The position numbers were made by a program, and so were the translations under genes. A DNA stretch of 64,000 nucleotides from Thiorhodococcus drewsii AZ1 (lineage in GTDB: Bacteria; Pseudomonadota; Gammaproteobacteria; Chromatiales; Chromatiaceae), in the NCBI RefSeq assembly GCF_000224065.1, contig NZ_AFWT01000011.1, positions 1 through 64,000 on the forward strand, written 5' to 3'. Shown here in pieces: positions 28,248 to 36,500 of this stretch (positions are counted from its first letter, which is position 1; every line of letters starts with the position of its first letter). The notes beneath the pieces were generated by a model. It was given only the letters and a program-made list of their open reading frames with translations. It was not told the origin of the DNA and made no database searches.

Positions 28248-29216
28248 GTGGATTCTGGCGCTCGCGCTCGGGACGCGACCGCCGATTCGAAAACAGCTCC
28301 CGACCTGTCTCCTCCCTCACATCGGCTCGATCCGGTCTTCCCTCACATCATCAGCGGGACGCGGGTCGCCATCTTTACCGGCGAAGGTGGTCGGCTGCAC
28401 GCCAATTGGGCTCTGCAACCGAACGATCTCTCCAGGTTCGTCGACGCCTTTCCGCCGGATGGAGGGACGCTGTTCCCGGTCCTGCGTCTACAGCGGCTGG
28501 AGGCGGAAGGTCGGTCGACGCCGGTCGAGGAGAAACGGCTGTTTTTGCCGGGGATTGGCGGGGAGGGCGAGACCATCTTCCAGTTTGGACAGGACCATGC
28601 CCGCTTCCAAGTCGAACTTGGACTCGTCAACGCCAATGGCGGGTGGCTATCGCTGGCCCGTTCGAACGGGTTGCAGCATGTCTCCAGCCTCGGTCTGCCC
28701 TTTTATGATGACGAGGGTCAGACGCATGTACGAGAGGGAGCGGGGCTCCTGTCCTATGCGTCTGAGGCGAAGGGCTCCGACGGGTCGTTGGCTATTGACC
28801 ACCATGGCTCGGTCGAGTCAACTCCGGCCGATTCATCTCAGGGCGGCGTCGTTCGGGCACCGGGTGCGGGTGCGGGAGAGGCGGAATCGGTCGATGACGA
28901 ACATCGCTCGGCTTGCGACGCGCACGGTGGCCTGGAGCAGCCATCGCCGCAGACTGAGACCGATCACGCATTCCAGATCCCACGTTTGGATTATGGTAAG
29001 CCGGTATCGAGAGGAACTCAGCTACTGCTTGAGGCCGAGCTTCGCATCCAGGGTTGGGCGGAGCCCAATTCCGAGATCGATCTGTTCGGCCATCGCTATC
29101 TCGTTGGACCTGGTGGGCGTTTCCAGTTTTTGGTCAAGGTCGATGATCCCGATCTGTTGCGTCGGGCGTTGGATCTTCAACCGCCTCCCGAATTGAGCCG
29201 CCCACGTGAGGATTGA
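28248..29216 (+). CDS. DUF4912-like protein in the glycogen cluster
   Basis: A 322-residue soluble protein starting from GTG with AAGGGG just upstream. Residues about 35-165 read like the beta-rich DUF4912 domain (HANWALQPND, then LRLQRLE and a closing SSLGLPFYDDEGQTHVREGA). A low-complexity linker rich in Ser, Gly and Asp (about 170-245) leads to a second beta segment of about 60 residues (LEAELRIQGWAEPNSEIDLF). Proteins of this type are found beside glgX, GH57 and glgA genes and may be glycogen-binding or regulatory. Assignment by recollection of domain shape, so moderate. Confidence 0.6.
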   Translation: MDSGARARDATADSKTAPDLSPPSHRLDPVFPHIISGTRVAIFTGEGGRLHANWALQPNDLSRFVDAFPPDGGTLFPVLRLQRLEAEGRSTPVEEKRLFLPGIGGEGETIFQFGQDHARFQVELGLVNANGGWLSLARSNGLQHVSSLGLPFYDDEGQTHVREGAGLLSYASEAKGSDGSLAIDHHGSVESTPADSSQGGVVRAPGAGAGEAESVDDEHRSACDAHGGLEQPSPQTETDHAFQIPRLDYGKPVSRGTQLLLEAELRIQGWAEPNSEIDLFGHRYLVGPGGRFQFLVKVDDPDLLRRALDLQPPPELSRPRED

Positions 29217-29285
29217 TACCGCGCGAGGATCGGGATCGAACATCGTCGGACCGCTCGGATATCAGCGGGTCAGGAGATCGGGCGT

Positions 29286-30752
29286 ATGCATATCGCCATG
29301 GTGAGCGCCGAGTGCGCCCCCATTGCTAAGGCCGGTGGCCTTGGTGATTTCGTACAGGGCTTGAGTCACGAACTGGTCAATCGCGGCGAATGGGTCGAGG
29401 TCTTGCTTCCCTATTACGACGTCGCCAAGCTCGACGCCGTCGAGGATCTGTGCGAGGTCCAGCCCAGCCTGTCGGTTCCGCATCATGACGCCCGCATCGA
29501 GTGCAGGGTGCTCGCGGGCGAGATCGGCGGCGTTTCTGTGCGTTTCATCGATCCTCTGGGGCGGGACTATTTCCGCCGACAGCGGATCTACGGCGAGCCC
29601 GACGATGCCGAGCGCTTCGCCTTCTTCTCCCGAGCCGTGCTGGAATATCTGCTGCAATCCGAGCGGTCTCCAGACATCCTGCATTGTCACGATTGGCAGA
29701 CCGGACTGATTCCCGTGCTCTGGTCGGAGGTCTGCAAGCACTCGGGGCTCGCCGAGATGCGTCTCTGCTACACCCTGCACAATCTGGGCTATCAGGGGCG
29801 GGTGGAGGAGCCGATTTTGCGCCAGGTGGGACTCGATCCGGCCAGGCTGATGCACTCGGATCGGTTGCTGGATCCTGGCGACGACCGTCTGGCAAATCTC
29901 ATGAAGGGCGGGATTGTCTTTTCCCATTTCGTCAATACGGTCTCGCCGCGCTATGCCTGGGAGGTACAGAACACCGATCAGGGCATGGGGCTGCAGTCCC
30001 TGTTCCAAACCTATGCACATAAGTTCGGCGGGGTGCTCAACGGGATCGACGACGCTGTCTGGAACCCCGAGCGCGACCCGCTGATCCCGGTCAACTTCGG
30101 CCCCGATACGCTTCCGCTCAAGGCGGTCAATCGTCGGGCGCTGCGCACGCGTGTGGGGTTGCCCGAGGTCGACACGCCGATCTTCGCCGTCGTCAGCCGT
30201 CTGGACCGTCAGAAGGGAGTCGATCTCATTCGTCATGCGATCCGCTTTCTTGCCGCCGAGGCGTGTCAACTCGTCCTGCTCGGGTCGGCGCTCGATCCGG
30301 CGATCGCGGAGGAGTTCAGTCGACTCAAGGCCGAGACGGATGACAGCGCGGGCTGCCGTCTCGTGTTGGCCTACGACGAGGCATTGGCCCATCTCATCTT
30401 CGCCGGATGCGACATGCTCCTCATCCCCAGTCTCTACGAGCCCTGCGGTCTCACCCAGATGATCGCCATGAAATACGGCGCGGTGCCAATCGTGCGCCGC
30501 GTGGGCGGACTGGCGGATACGGTGCACGACGCCAACTATTCGGACAAGCCGTTCGTATCGCGCAACGGTTATGTCTTCGACGATCCGACGGAGGAGGGGC
30601 TGGAGGGTGCTCTGAAGCGCGCCTTGGGACTGTGGCGCCGTTTTCCGGAATACTTCCGTCAGCTCAGGGTCAATGGCATGCGGACCGACTTCTCATGGCG
30701 TCGGCCCGCCGATCGATACAGGGACATCTACGCCCACGTTCGCTCGCTGTAG
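29286..30752 (+). CDS. glgA: Glycogen synthase (ADP-glucose starch synthase type)
   Basis: A 488-residue GT5 glycosyltransferase that extends glycogen from ADP-glucose. The N-terminal substrate motif is KAGGLGD (K15). HCHDWQTGLIP and VNTVSPRYAWE are conserved, and the C-terminal nucleotide-binding domain has SRLDRQKGVDL and the catalytic PSLYEPCGLTQM segment. Length is standard. It ends the glycogen cluster. Its stop codon TAG lies inside the GTAG head of a REP-like repeat, so the last codons and the repeat are contiguous. Confidence 0.96.
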   Translation: MHIAMVSAECAPIAKAGGLGDFVQGLSHELVNRGEWVEVLLPYYDVAKLDAVEDLCEVQPSLSVPHHDARIECRVLAGEIGGVSVRFIDPLGRDYFRRQRIYGEPDDAERFAFFSRAVLEYLLQSERSPDILHCHDWQTGLIPVLWSEVCKHSGLAEMRLCYTLHNLGYQGRVEEPILRQVGLDPARLMHSDRLLDPGDDRLANLMKGGIVFSHFVNTVSPRYAWEVQNTDQGMGLQSLFQTYAHKFGGVLNGIDDAVWNPERDPLIPVNFGPDTLPLKAVNRRALRTRVGLPEVDTPIFAVVSRLDRQKGVDLIRHAIRFLAAEACQLVLLGSALDPAIAEEFSRLKAETDDSAGCRLVLAYDEALAHLIFAGCDMLLIPSLYEPCGLTQMIAMKYGAVPIVRRVGGLADTVHDANYSDKPFVSRNGYVFDDPTEEGLEGALKRALGLWRRFPEYFRQLRVNGMRTDFSWRRPADRYRDIYAHVRSL

Positions 30753-30806
30753 GTGCGAATTCATTCGCACTGCAAGCGTCTGAGCTGCGAATACATTCAT
30801 ATCTAC
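30749..30806 (+). repeat. REP/BIME-like pair of palindromes after glgA
   Basis: GTAG (30749-30752) is followed directly by the perfect hairpin GTGCGAAT-TC-ATTCGCAC (30753-30770). A related, imperfect copy lies in opposite orientation, ending in CTAC at 30803-30806 (GCGAATACATTCATATCTAC). A GTAG head plus a short palindrome is the form of REP sequences mobilised by RAYT transposases, and two convergent copies make a BIME. No RAYT gene is in the window. Confidence 0.6.
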
Positions 30807-30837
30807 GAAAATCGGAACTCTGTTGCTGGACAGCGCC

Positions 30838-31248
30838 TTAGAGCGCCCTCGCCGCAGCGATCGTACGTGGGCGCTCAATGGGCCGTTTGCCCTGATGCAT
30901 GAGCACGCGAATGCTGGTCAATGCGCTGTCGCCTACGTCCGAGAACTCGATGCCGAGGCACCAACGGTTCTCGGAGGTCGTGGGCGAGATCCAGGTAACG
31001 GATCCGACCGCCTGGATACCTTCCGGGATTTCGGGCGACTCCATCTCGACGAGCAGTCTGGACTTGAGCGGGAAGAGGCGGTCGCTGCAGATCTGAAGAC
31101 CGCCCTCGCTGATATTGCGTCCCTCCACTTGGTGCATGCTCACGACGCGGCTCTGGAGTTCGAGGCTCAGTGGGAGCAAGCGTGCCAGGCAGTCCCAGGA
31201 AACTCGTTTCGAGGTACGTCGTTCGTCCGCGCTCGTATCCGAGATCAT
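30838..31248 (-). CDS. PilZ domain protein (single domain)
   Basis: A 136-residue protein. ERRTSKRVSW provides an RxxxR-type motif and GRNISEGGLQI the D/N-x-S-x-x-G motif for c-di-GMP binding. The rest follows the PilZ beta-barrel pattern, ending WCLGIEFSDV. The start at 31248 has GGGGAG seven bases upstream; the frame continues to 31356 with less typical sequence. It is divergent from the zinc locus and convergent with glgA. It would act as a c-di-GMP effector; the partner is unknown. Confidence 0.8.
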   Translation of the reverse strand: MISDTSADERRTSKRVSWDCLARLLPLSLELQSRVVSMHQVEGRNISEGGLQICSDRLFPLKSRLLVEMESPEIPEGIQAVGSVTWISPTTSENRWCLGIEFSDVGDSALTSIRVLMHQGKRPIERPRTIAAARAL

Positions 31249-31602
31249 CGCATGCTCCCCTGATCGATCCTGTTGATAACGGTGTCTAACCGGGCGAGAA
31301 GTATAGACTGCTTCAAAGACTTTGTTACAAGTCATCCTACGCGTTGCGGGAGGCAAACGATTGCCGCGCGTTCAGGGGCGGGAGGTAATCCAGCAGCGGT
31401 GCTACCAAAAACGCGTCCTGACGTTTATTTCCCCTGGAAAATCGTGGTAACCGGTTGTGTATCCGTCGTCTGCGCGTAACGTCAGCAGCAAAAAAGAGTT
31501 CGTCCCGCCTGCATTCGTGTGCTTCTGTCCAGGCGCGCGTGGATTGCCGATGAGGCGCACCACGACGCAGATTTTCCTTTGATAGCGAGAGGTTTTCTCA
31601 AC
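31249..31602. other. Intergenic region between the PilZ gene and the zinc locus
   Basis: About 350 bases without a supported gene, holding the promoter regions of two divergent units. A minus-strand frame (31402-31749) overlaps the zinc-locus promoter and the DUF1826 start and has no recognisable product. Confidence 0.4.
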
Positions 31603-31632
31603 TAGGCAGCGAGAAAATGTAATGATATAACA
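31603..31632 (+). promoter_or_regulatory. Zur-box-like operator overlapping a promoter
   Basis: TGTAATGATATAACA (31618-31632) matches the gammaproteobacterial Zur consensus TGTTATA-N-TATAACA at 12 of 14 positions. It overlaps a -10 hexamer TATAAC (31626-31631) that stands 17 bases from TAGGCA (31603-31608). The first DUF1826 start is 34 bases downstream. Zinc-loaded Zur bound here would block RNA polymerase, so the genes should be expressed in zinc starvation. Consensus from memory; footprinting would decide. Confidence 0.65.
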
Positions 31633-31665
31633 TATTAAACCATCGTCTAGAGCGAGTCTTATGCT

Positions 31666-32322
31666 ATGCCGGGCAGTCTTCTGGCCAGATCCATTGCACC
31701 TGAGTCCAGTCGGCATCGGTTCTCCGATCAGCATTGGGATCTGCGTCATGTCACCGAGCTCGAGGTCAATCTGAGCCTGTGGCGGCGTAAACCGATCGAT
31801 TCCGTCGAGCGCGAGGTCGCCGGTCTGCGGGCGACGGACCTGCCGGATGTCCGCTGCCGGACATCACCGCCGACCTTCGACGCGGACATGGGCGTGCTTC
31901 TGAAGGGACGGGGCCTGGACCCGCAAGCCTTCGACGACTGGCGTGCCGATCTGCGGCGGCTCGCGGATCTGTTCTTTGCACTCTGCGGGGGGCGTGATGT
32001 GACCGCGCGCCTGGAGACGACCGATGTCGACGGTTGCCCGCGCTTCCATGTCGATCGCACCCATCTGCGTCTCTTGTGCACCTATCGCGGACCCGGTACC
32101 GAGTGGCTGACCGACGCGCAGGTCGATCGCGATGCCCTGGCCAGCGGCGCCCCCAACGAAGGCATCATCCGATTCGGTGAGCCGCGTCGGTTCGAGCCCT
32201 TCTGGGTGGGCATCCTCAAGGGCGATGCCTATCCCGGTAACGCCGGCCGAGGGCTGGTGCATCGCTCTCCGCCGATTGCCGGCTCGGGGCAGACCCGCGT
32301 CCTCTTCTGTCTGGATTGCTGA
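31666..32322 (+). CDS. DUF1826 protein, first tandem copy
   Basis: A 218-residue protein of the DUF1826 family, which is often under Zur control beside COG0523 GTPases (for example P. aeruginosa PA5533). It holds the family block CPRFHVDRTHLRLLCTYRGP followed by GTEWL, and a distal GLVHRSPPIAG. H128 and D130, H199, and R211 twelve residues later have the spacing of the iron and 2-oxoglutarate ligands of Fe(II)/2OG oxygenases; that function is inference. It is the first gene after the Zur-box promoter and ends three bases before a paralogue. Confidence 0.8.
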   Translation: MPGSLLARSIAPESSRHRFSDQHWDLRHVTELEVNLSLWRRKPIDSVEREVAGLRATDLPDVRCRTSPPTFDADMGVLLKGRGLDPQAFDDWRADLRRLADLFFALCGGRDVTARLETTDVDGCPRFHVDRTHLRLLCTYRGPGTEWLTDAQVDRDALASGAPNEGIIRFGEPRRFEPFWVGILKGDAYPGNAGRGLVHRSPPIAGSGQTRVLFCLDC

Positions 32323-32325
32323 GCC

Positions 32326-32958
32326 ATGGAATCGCTCATCGCCGCCGACATGACGACCGAGTCGCCCACCTGGCGACGTGTGACCCAGCTCGTCGATCTG
32401 GCCGAGGTCTACGATCCGGTCGTGCAGGTCTGCGCTTGGCCGCGCGAGATGGATCCGGACGTCTCGCAGTACCTGGCTGGGCTTGAATCGACCGCACGTG
32501 TCCAGGCGATCGAAACACTGTCGGCGGCCGGTCGGCCGCAGCTCAACGCCTTGCCCGCTGGACCTGGGCGGGACGCCCTGATCGACGATCTGTCACGGCT
32601 GAGCGAGGTCCTCTGCGATCTGGTGGAGTGTCCGGCCGTCGGTCTGCGTCTCGCGCGCGTGGATCATGCCATGTGCCCTGGCTGGCATATCGATCGTGTC
32701 GGCATGCGGCTGATCTGCACCTATCAGGGGCCCGGCACCCAGTGGCTGGAGGATCAGGACGTCGACCGTCGCGACCTTCGCCACGCCCGGATGGGCGATG
32801 CCGCCTTCATCCAGGCCGCCCCGGGGGAGGTCGTCCTGCTCAAGGGGGCCTTGTGGCCGGGCAACGAGGCGCTCGGCGCCGTGCACCGCTCGCCCGGGAT
32901 CGCGCCCGGTGCCGATACGCGCACCCTGGTTACGCTCGACCCGCTTTGGCACGACTGA
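32326..32958 (+). CDS. DUF1826 protein, second tandem copy
   Basis: A 210-residue paralogue of the preceding protein, diverged mainly in the N-terminal half. It keeps [35 protein letters not shown] and GAVHRSPG. The same H-x-D (H121, D123), distal H187 and R199 pattern occurs with the same 12-residue gap. The ATG follows the previous stop by three bases, so the two are surely co-transcribed. Retention of both copies suggests different substrates or a heteromer. Confidence 0.8.
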   Translation: MESLIAADMTTESPTWRRVTQLVDLAEVYDPVVQVCAWPREMDPDVSQYLAGLESTARVQAIETLSAAGRPQLNALPAGPGRDALIDDLSRLSEVLCDLVECPAVGLRLARVDHAMCPGWHIDRVGMRLICTYQGPGTQWLEDQDVDRRDLRHARMGDAAFIQAAPGEVVLLKGALWPGNEALGAVHRSPGIAPGADTRTLVTLDPLWHD

Positions 32959-33007
32959 GACCGCCCATCGTTCCGATCGATCAGCCTACGGATACAGGAG
33001 AGCCCAG

Positions 33008-34234
33008 ATGCACCCGCAACCTACCCTCGAACACAAGCTGCCGGTCACGGTGCTGTCCGGGTTTCTCGGCGCCGGCAAGACCACGCTGCTCAACCACATC
33101 CTCAACAATCGCGAGGGGCGACGCGTCGCGGTGATCGTCAACGACATGTCCGAGGTCAACATCGACGCCGCCTTGGTCGACAAGGAGGTCCAGCTCAACC
33201 GCGCCGAGGAGAAGCTGGTCGAGATGAGCAATGGCTGCATCTGCTGCACGCTGCGCGAGGATCTACTGGTGGAGGTCAGCCGGCTGGCGAAGGAAGGCCG
33301 TTTCGATTACCTGGTGATCGAGTCCACCGGTATCTCCGAGCCGCTGCCGGTGGCCGAGACCTTTACCTTCCAGGACGAAGGGGGCGCCAGCCTGTCCGAT
33401 GTGGCGCGCCTGGACACCATGGTGACGGTGATCGACGCGGTCAACTTCGATGTCGACCTCGAGCAGGCCGACAGCCTCCAGGCGCGCGGCGAGTCACTCG
33501 GCGAGGAGGATGCGCGCACCGTCTCCGACCTTTTGATCGACCAGGTCGAGTTTGCCGACGTCATCGTCCTCAACAAGATCGACCTCATTACCAGCGCCGA
33601 GCGCGAGCGACTGCGTCATGCCCTGCGTCAGCTCAATCGGCATGCCCAGATCATCCACGCCAGCTTCGGACAGGTTCCGCTGGACCAGGTGATGGGCACC
33701 GGGCGGTTCGACTTCGCCCGTGCCGCCCAGTCGCCGGGCTGGCTCGCCGAGATCCGCGGCGAGCACACGCCCGAGACCGAGGAATATGGCATCGGCAGCT
33801 TCGTCTATCGCGCCCGCCGTCCGTTTCATCCGGTGCGCTTCGCCGAGGCGCTCAAGACCGATTGGCCCGGCAACGTCTTGCGCTCGAAGGGCTTCTTCTG
33901 GCTGGCCTCCCGCCCCGATGCGGCCGGCGAATGGTCGCAGGCCGGCGGCATCGTGCGCCATGGACCGGCCGGAATCTGGTGGGCCGCCGCGCCCCGCGAG
34001 CATTGGCCGACGGACCCCGAGTACCTGGCACGGATCGAGGCCGAATTCGACGGCGAGTATGGCGACCGCCGCCAGGAGATCGTGTTCATCGGCCAGAACC
34101 TGCAGCCCGAGCGCACCCGCGAGATCCTCGATGGCTGCCTCTTGAGCGAGGAGGAGATGGCCGCGGGACCAAGGGCCTGGAAGGCGTTGGACGACCCATT
34201 CCCCAGGTGGTTTGCCGAGAAGAGCGAGGACTGA
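33008..34234 (+). CDS. zigA: COG0523 (G3E) GTPase, ZigA-like zinc metallochaperone
   Basis: A 408-residue GTPase. Motifs are the P-loop [14 protein letters not shown], the COG0523 metal-binding [21 protein letters not shown] and the guanine motif NKIDL. The C-terminal half is the CobW_C domain with [12 protein letters not shown]. The N-terminal wording ([20 protein letters not shown]) is that of the ZigA/PA5535 subgroup induced by zinc limitation, thought to deliver zinc to client proteins. ATG 33008 has AGGAG (32996-33000). The frame extends to 32798 only by overlapping the DUF1826 gene. Role inferred from subgroup and neighbours. Confidence 0.88.
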   Translation: MHPQPTLEHKLPVTVLSGFLGAGKTTLLNHILNNREGRRVAVIVNDMSEVNIDAALVDKEVQLNRAEEKLVEMSNGCICCTLREDLLVEVSRLAKEGRFDYLVIESTGISEPLPVAETFTFQDEGGASLSDVARLDTMVTVIDAVNFDVDLEQADSLQARGESLGEEDARTVSDLLIDQVEFADVIVLNKIDLITSAERERLRHALRQLNRHAQIIHASFGQVPLDQVMGTGRFDFARAAQSPGWLAEIRGEHTPETEEYGIGSFVYRARRPFHPVRFAEALKTDWPGNVLRSKGFFWLASRPDAAGEWSQAGGIVRHGPAGIWWAAAPREHWPTDPEYLARIEAEFDGEYGDRRQEIVFIGQNLQPERTREILDGCLLSEEEMAAGPRAWKALDDPFPRWFAEKSED

Positions 34235-34238
34235 TCCC

Positions 34239-34475
34239 ATGGCCGACGAGACCGAACGCTACGCTGCGGAGCTGATCCCCAGCGACTACGCCAGCTGGCG
34301 CTATTGCATCGAGGTTAAGTGCGGTCTGGCGCTCGAGCCAGACTTTCTCCGCGCGCGCATCGCCGTCTTGAGCGATCCCGGCCACGAGGAGACACAACGC
34401 TTCGCCCGGCTTTACGGCGATACGCACCTGAATCGGATCTTGGCCTGGTTTCGGCAAGCCGCCGCCGAGGCGTGA
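34239..34475 (+). CDS. Small hypothetical protein in the zinc-starvation operon (78 aa)
   Basis: A 78-residue, mostly helical soluble protein beginning MADETERYAAELIPSDYASW, with CIEVKCG (two cysteines), HEETQRF and a C-terminal LYGDTHLNRILAWFRQAAAE. No family recognised. The start is four bases after the ZigA-like stop with GAGGA upstream, so co-expression is near certain. The cysteines and histidines could hold a metal, but no classical motif is seen. A small gene also lies among the COG0523/DUF1826/dksA2 genes of P. aeruginosa (PA5532-PA5536); whether it is homologous is untested. Confidence 0.7.
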   Translation: MADETERYAAELIPSDYASWRYCIEVKCGLALEPDFLRARIAVLSDPGHEETQRFARLYGDTHLNRILAWFRQAAAEA

Positions 34476-34498
34476 TCCGCGTCATTGGAGGCCATGAG

Positions 34499-34948
34499 AT
34501 GCACCAAAGCGAGCAAGCGCGGCACGCGCAACCGGTCATGTCCGCCGACGGCGGACCCCCCATCGACGACCACTACATGGGGCCGCGTCAGTTGGCCTAT
34601 TTCAGACAGAAGCTCCTGGACTGGCGGTCAGCCTTACTCGCCGAGACCGACGCGACCCTCGCGGAGCTGGTAGACGACAGCCACCATGAGGTTGGCGATG
34701 AGCTCGACCGCGCCAGCCGCGAGGCCGCCCAGACCCTGGAGCTGCGCACGCGCGACCGCGACCGCAAGCTCCTGGGCAAGATCGATGCGGCCATCGCCCG
34801 CATCGACGACGGCAGCTATGGCTGGTGCGAGGAGACCGGCGAGCCCATCGGCTTGGCGCGGCTCGACGCCCGCCCAGTTGCGACGCTCTGCCTGGAGGCG
34901 CAGGAGCGGCGCGAGCTCCGGGAGCGACAGACGGGACCGGGTCTCTGA
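34499..34948 (+). CDS. dksA2: DksA2-type transcription factor (zinc-independent DksA paralogue)
   Basis: A 149-residue DksA-family protein that would bind the RNA polymerase secondary channel with ppGpp. The coiled-coil region holds VGDELDRASREAAQTLELRT, as in DksA. The zinc-finger region has C110-x2-T113 and C131-x2-A134 instead of four cysteines, exactly the Cys-Thr/Cys-Ala pattern of P. aeruginosa DksA2, which replaces DksA when zinc is scarce. The start at 34499 follows GGAGG by seven bases; a longer frame to 34319 overlaps the 78-residue gene. Position in the Zur operon supports the role. Confidence 0.9.
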   Translation: MHQSEQARHAQPVMSADGGPPIDDHYMGPRQLAYFRQKLLDWRSALLAETDATLAELVDDSHHEVGDELDRASREAAQTLELRTRDRDRKLLGKIDAAIARIDDGSYGWCEETGEPIGLARLDARPVATLCLEAQERRELRERQTGPGL

Positions 34949-35049
34949 GAAGCATCCAGGCGACTTGGGGCTTTGTTGCCTTGGCAATCTGTTGCACAAC
35001 GGCAGCTCTCACCGATCTGCAGGCCGACCGACAACCAGGAGGAATGTCC

Positions 35050-35916
35050 GTGCGAAGAATCTTGTTACTGCTGTTGCTCATGCCGGCCATGGGCTTCGCT
35101 GAGCCATTGCGCGTGTTCGCCAGCGTGATCCCGATCCAGACCTTTGTCGAGAAGATCGGCGGTGAGTACGTGGACGCGCGGGCCATGGTGCGCCCCGGCT
35201 TCGATCCGCATTCCTACGATCCGACACCGCAGCAGATCGCCGCCTTGGCGGATGCCGTGCTCTACGTGCGCACCGGAGTGCCGTTCGAGCAGGCTTGGAT
35301 GGAGCGGATCCGGTCAGCCAACCCGAGCATGCAGGTGGTCGACGCGCGTGATGGCATCACATTGCGCGAGCTGGAGGCCCATGATGACGAGGATCACGAC
35401 CATGGTAGCGGAACCGAGCAAGACCATGAGCAGGATCCCCATGTCTGGACCAGCCCGCCGTTGGTGAGGCACATGGTCGGTGTCATTCGCGACGCGCTCA
35501 CCGATCTAGACCCCGCCCATGCGGCTGACTTCGCCCGCAACCACGATGCCTTCGCGGCCGAGCTGGACAGCCTCGATCGCGACCTGCACAAGCGGCTCGA
35601 TCCACTGCCCAACCGCAAGTTCATGGTGTTTCATCCGGCCTGGGGCTACTTCGCCGACACCTACGGGCTGACCCAGGTTCCGATCGAGCGCGAGGGCAAG
35701 GAACCCGGGCCACGCGCGCTGGCCGCGCTGATCGATCAGGCGAGGGCGGACAGGATCAAGGTGGTCTTCGTGCAGCCCCAGTTCGATAAGCGCCAGGCGC
35801 GCCAGGTGGCGCAGGCGATCGATGGCGCCGTGATCCCCATCGACCCCTTGGCCTCGGATTATGTCGACAACCTCCGCCGGGTCGGACGCGAGTTTGCGCA
35901 GGCGCTGCAGCCTTGA
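35050..35916 (+). CDS. znuA: Zinc ABC transporter substrate-binding protein ZnuA
   Basis: A 288-residue periplasmic zinc-binding protein of the cluster A-I family. Signal peptide (ILLLLLLMPAMGFA), then PLRVFASVIPIQTFVEKIGG, the first ligand in FDPHSYDP, a flexible acidic His-rich loop (HDDEDHDHGSG...), and DPHVWTSPP, VFHPAWGYFA and the closing DPLASDYV. An ATG at 35044 lies one base from the strong AGGAGG (35037-35042), too near; the GTG at 35050 is at the ideal seven bases and gives MRRILLLLL. No znuB or znuC gene is found here, so the transporter core must be elsewhere. Confidence 0.9.
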   Translation: MRRILLLLLLMPAMGFAEPLRVFASVIPIQTFVEKIGGEYVDARAMVRPGFDPHSYDPTPQQIAALADAVLYVRTGVPFEQAWMERIRSANPSMQVVDARDGITLRELEAHDDEDHDHGSGTEQDHEQDPHVWTSPPLVRHMVGVIRDALTDLDPAHAADFARNHDAFAAELDSLDRDLHKRLDPLPNRKFMVFHPAWGYFADTYGLTQVPIEREGKEPGPRALAALIDQARADRIKVVFVQPQFDKRQARQVAQAIDGAVIPIDPLASDYVDNLRRVGREFAQALQP

Positions 35917-35979
35917 GCCTTCTCAACCCTTCCCGTCCCCATCTGTCGGTTGCCAGGCATGTGTCCAAGGGAGCGCCTG

Positions 35980-36441
35980 GTGGATAGCACGCTGGTGAAC
36001 CAGGTACTGGAGCATGCCGAGATCGTGTGCCGCGCGCGCGGGGTGCGGTTGACCGAGCAACGCAAGACCGTTTTGCGATTGCTCTGTGCCTCGGACAAGC
36101 CGGTGAGCGCCTATGAACTGCTGAATCGGATGCGGGGCGTCGTCAAGAACCCCGCGCCGGCAACGGTCTACCGGGCGTTGGACTTCCTGCTCGAGCAAGG
36201 GCTGGCCCACAAGCTCGAGAGTCTGCACGCCTACGTGGGCTGCACGCACCCGGATCACCCCCATGCGAGTCAGTTTCTGATCTGCGACGACTGCGGCGAG
36301 GTGATCGAGGTCGAGGATGCTAGCCTTGCCGAGACTTTGAGGGCCGCCGGTCAGGCCCTTGGGTTCAGCGTCAAGCGGCCGATCGTGGAGGTACTGGGAA
36401 CCTGCGCGCGCTGCAATGCGAAACAAGAGGATGAGGCGTAA
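35980..36441 (+). CDS. zur: Zinc uptake regulator Zur (Fur family)
   Basis: A 153-residue Fur-family repressor. The winged helix includes GVRLTEQRKTVLRLLC and the recognition helix PAPATVYRALDFLLEQGLAH, very close to E. coli Zur (TVYRALDFLLEQG-VHK). Zinc sites are HPDHPHASQFLICDDCGEV and the C-terminal CARC. The GTG at 35980 is chosen because AAGGGAG (35967-35973) is six bases upstream and residues then align with the E. coli Zur start; ATG 35959 is the alternative. It lies inside the cluster it probably represses through the operator at 31618, giving autoregulation. Confidence 0.92.
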   Translation: MDSTLVNQVLEHAEIVCRARGVRLTEQRKTVLRLLCASDKPVSAYELLNRMRGVVKNPAPATVYRALDFLLEQGLAHKLESLHAYVGCTHPDHPHASQFLICDDCGEVIEVEDASLAETLRAAGQALGFSVKRPIVEVLGTCARCNAKQEDEA

Positions 36442-36500
36442 GCCGCGCCCCGTCCAATTAAGTGAACCTGTCTACTCGATTCTTTTGGAGATTCTCGATC

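Noticed and set aside
32798-33007. Upstream extension of the ZigA-like GTPase by 70 codons
   Set aside because: It overlaps the DUF1826 gene in another frame, reads Arg/Pro-rich nonsense, and ATG 33008 has a good Shine-Dalgarno.
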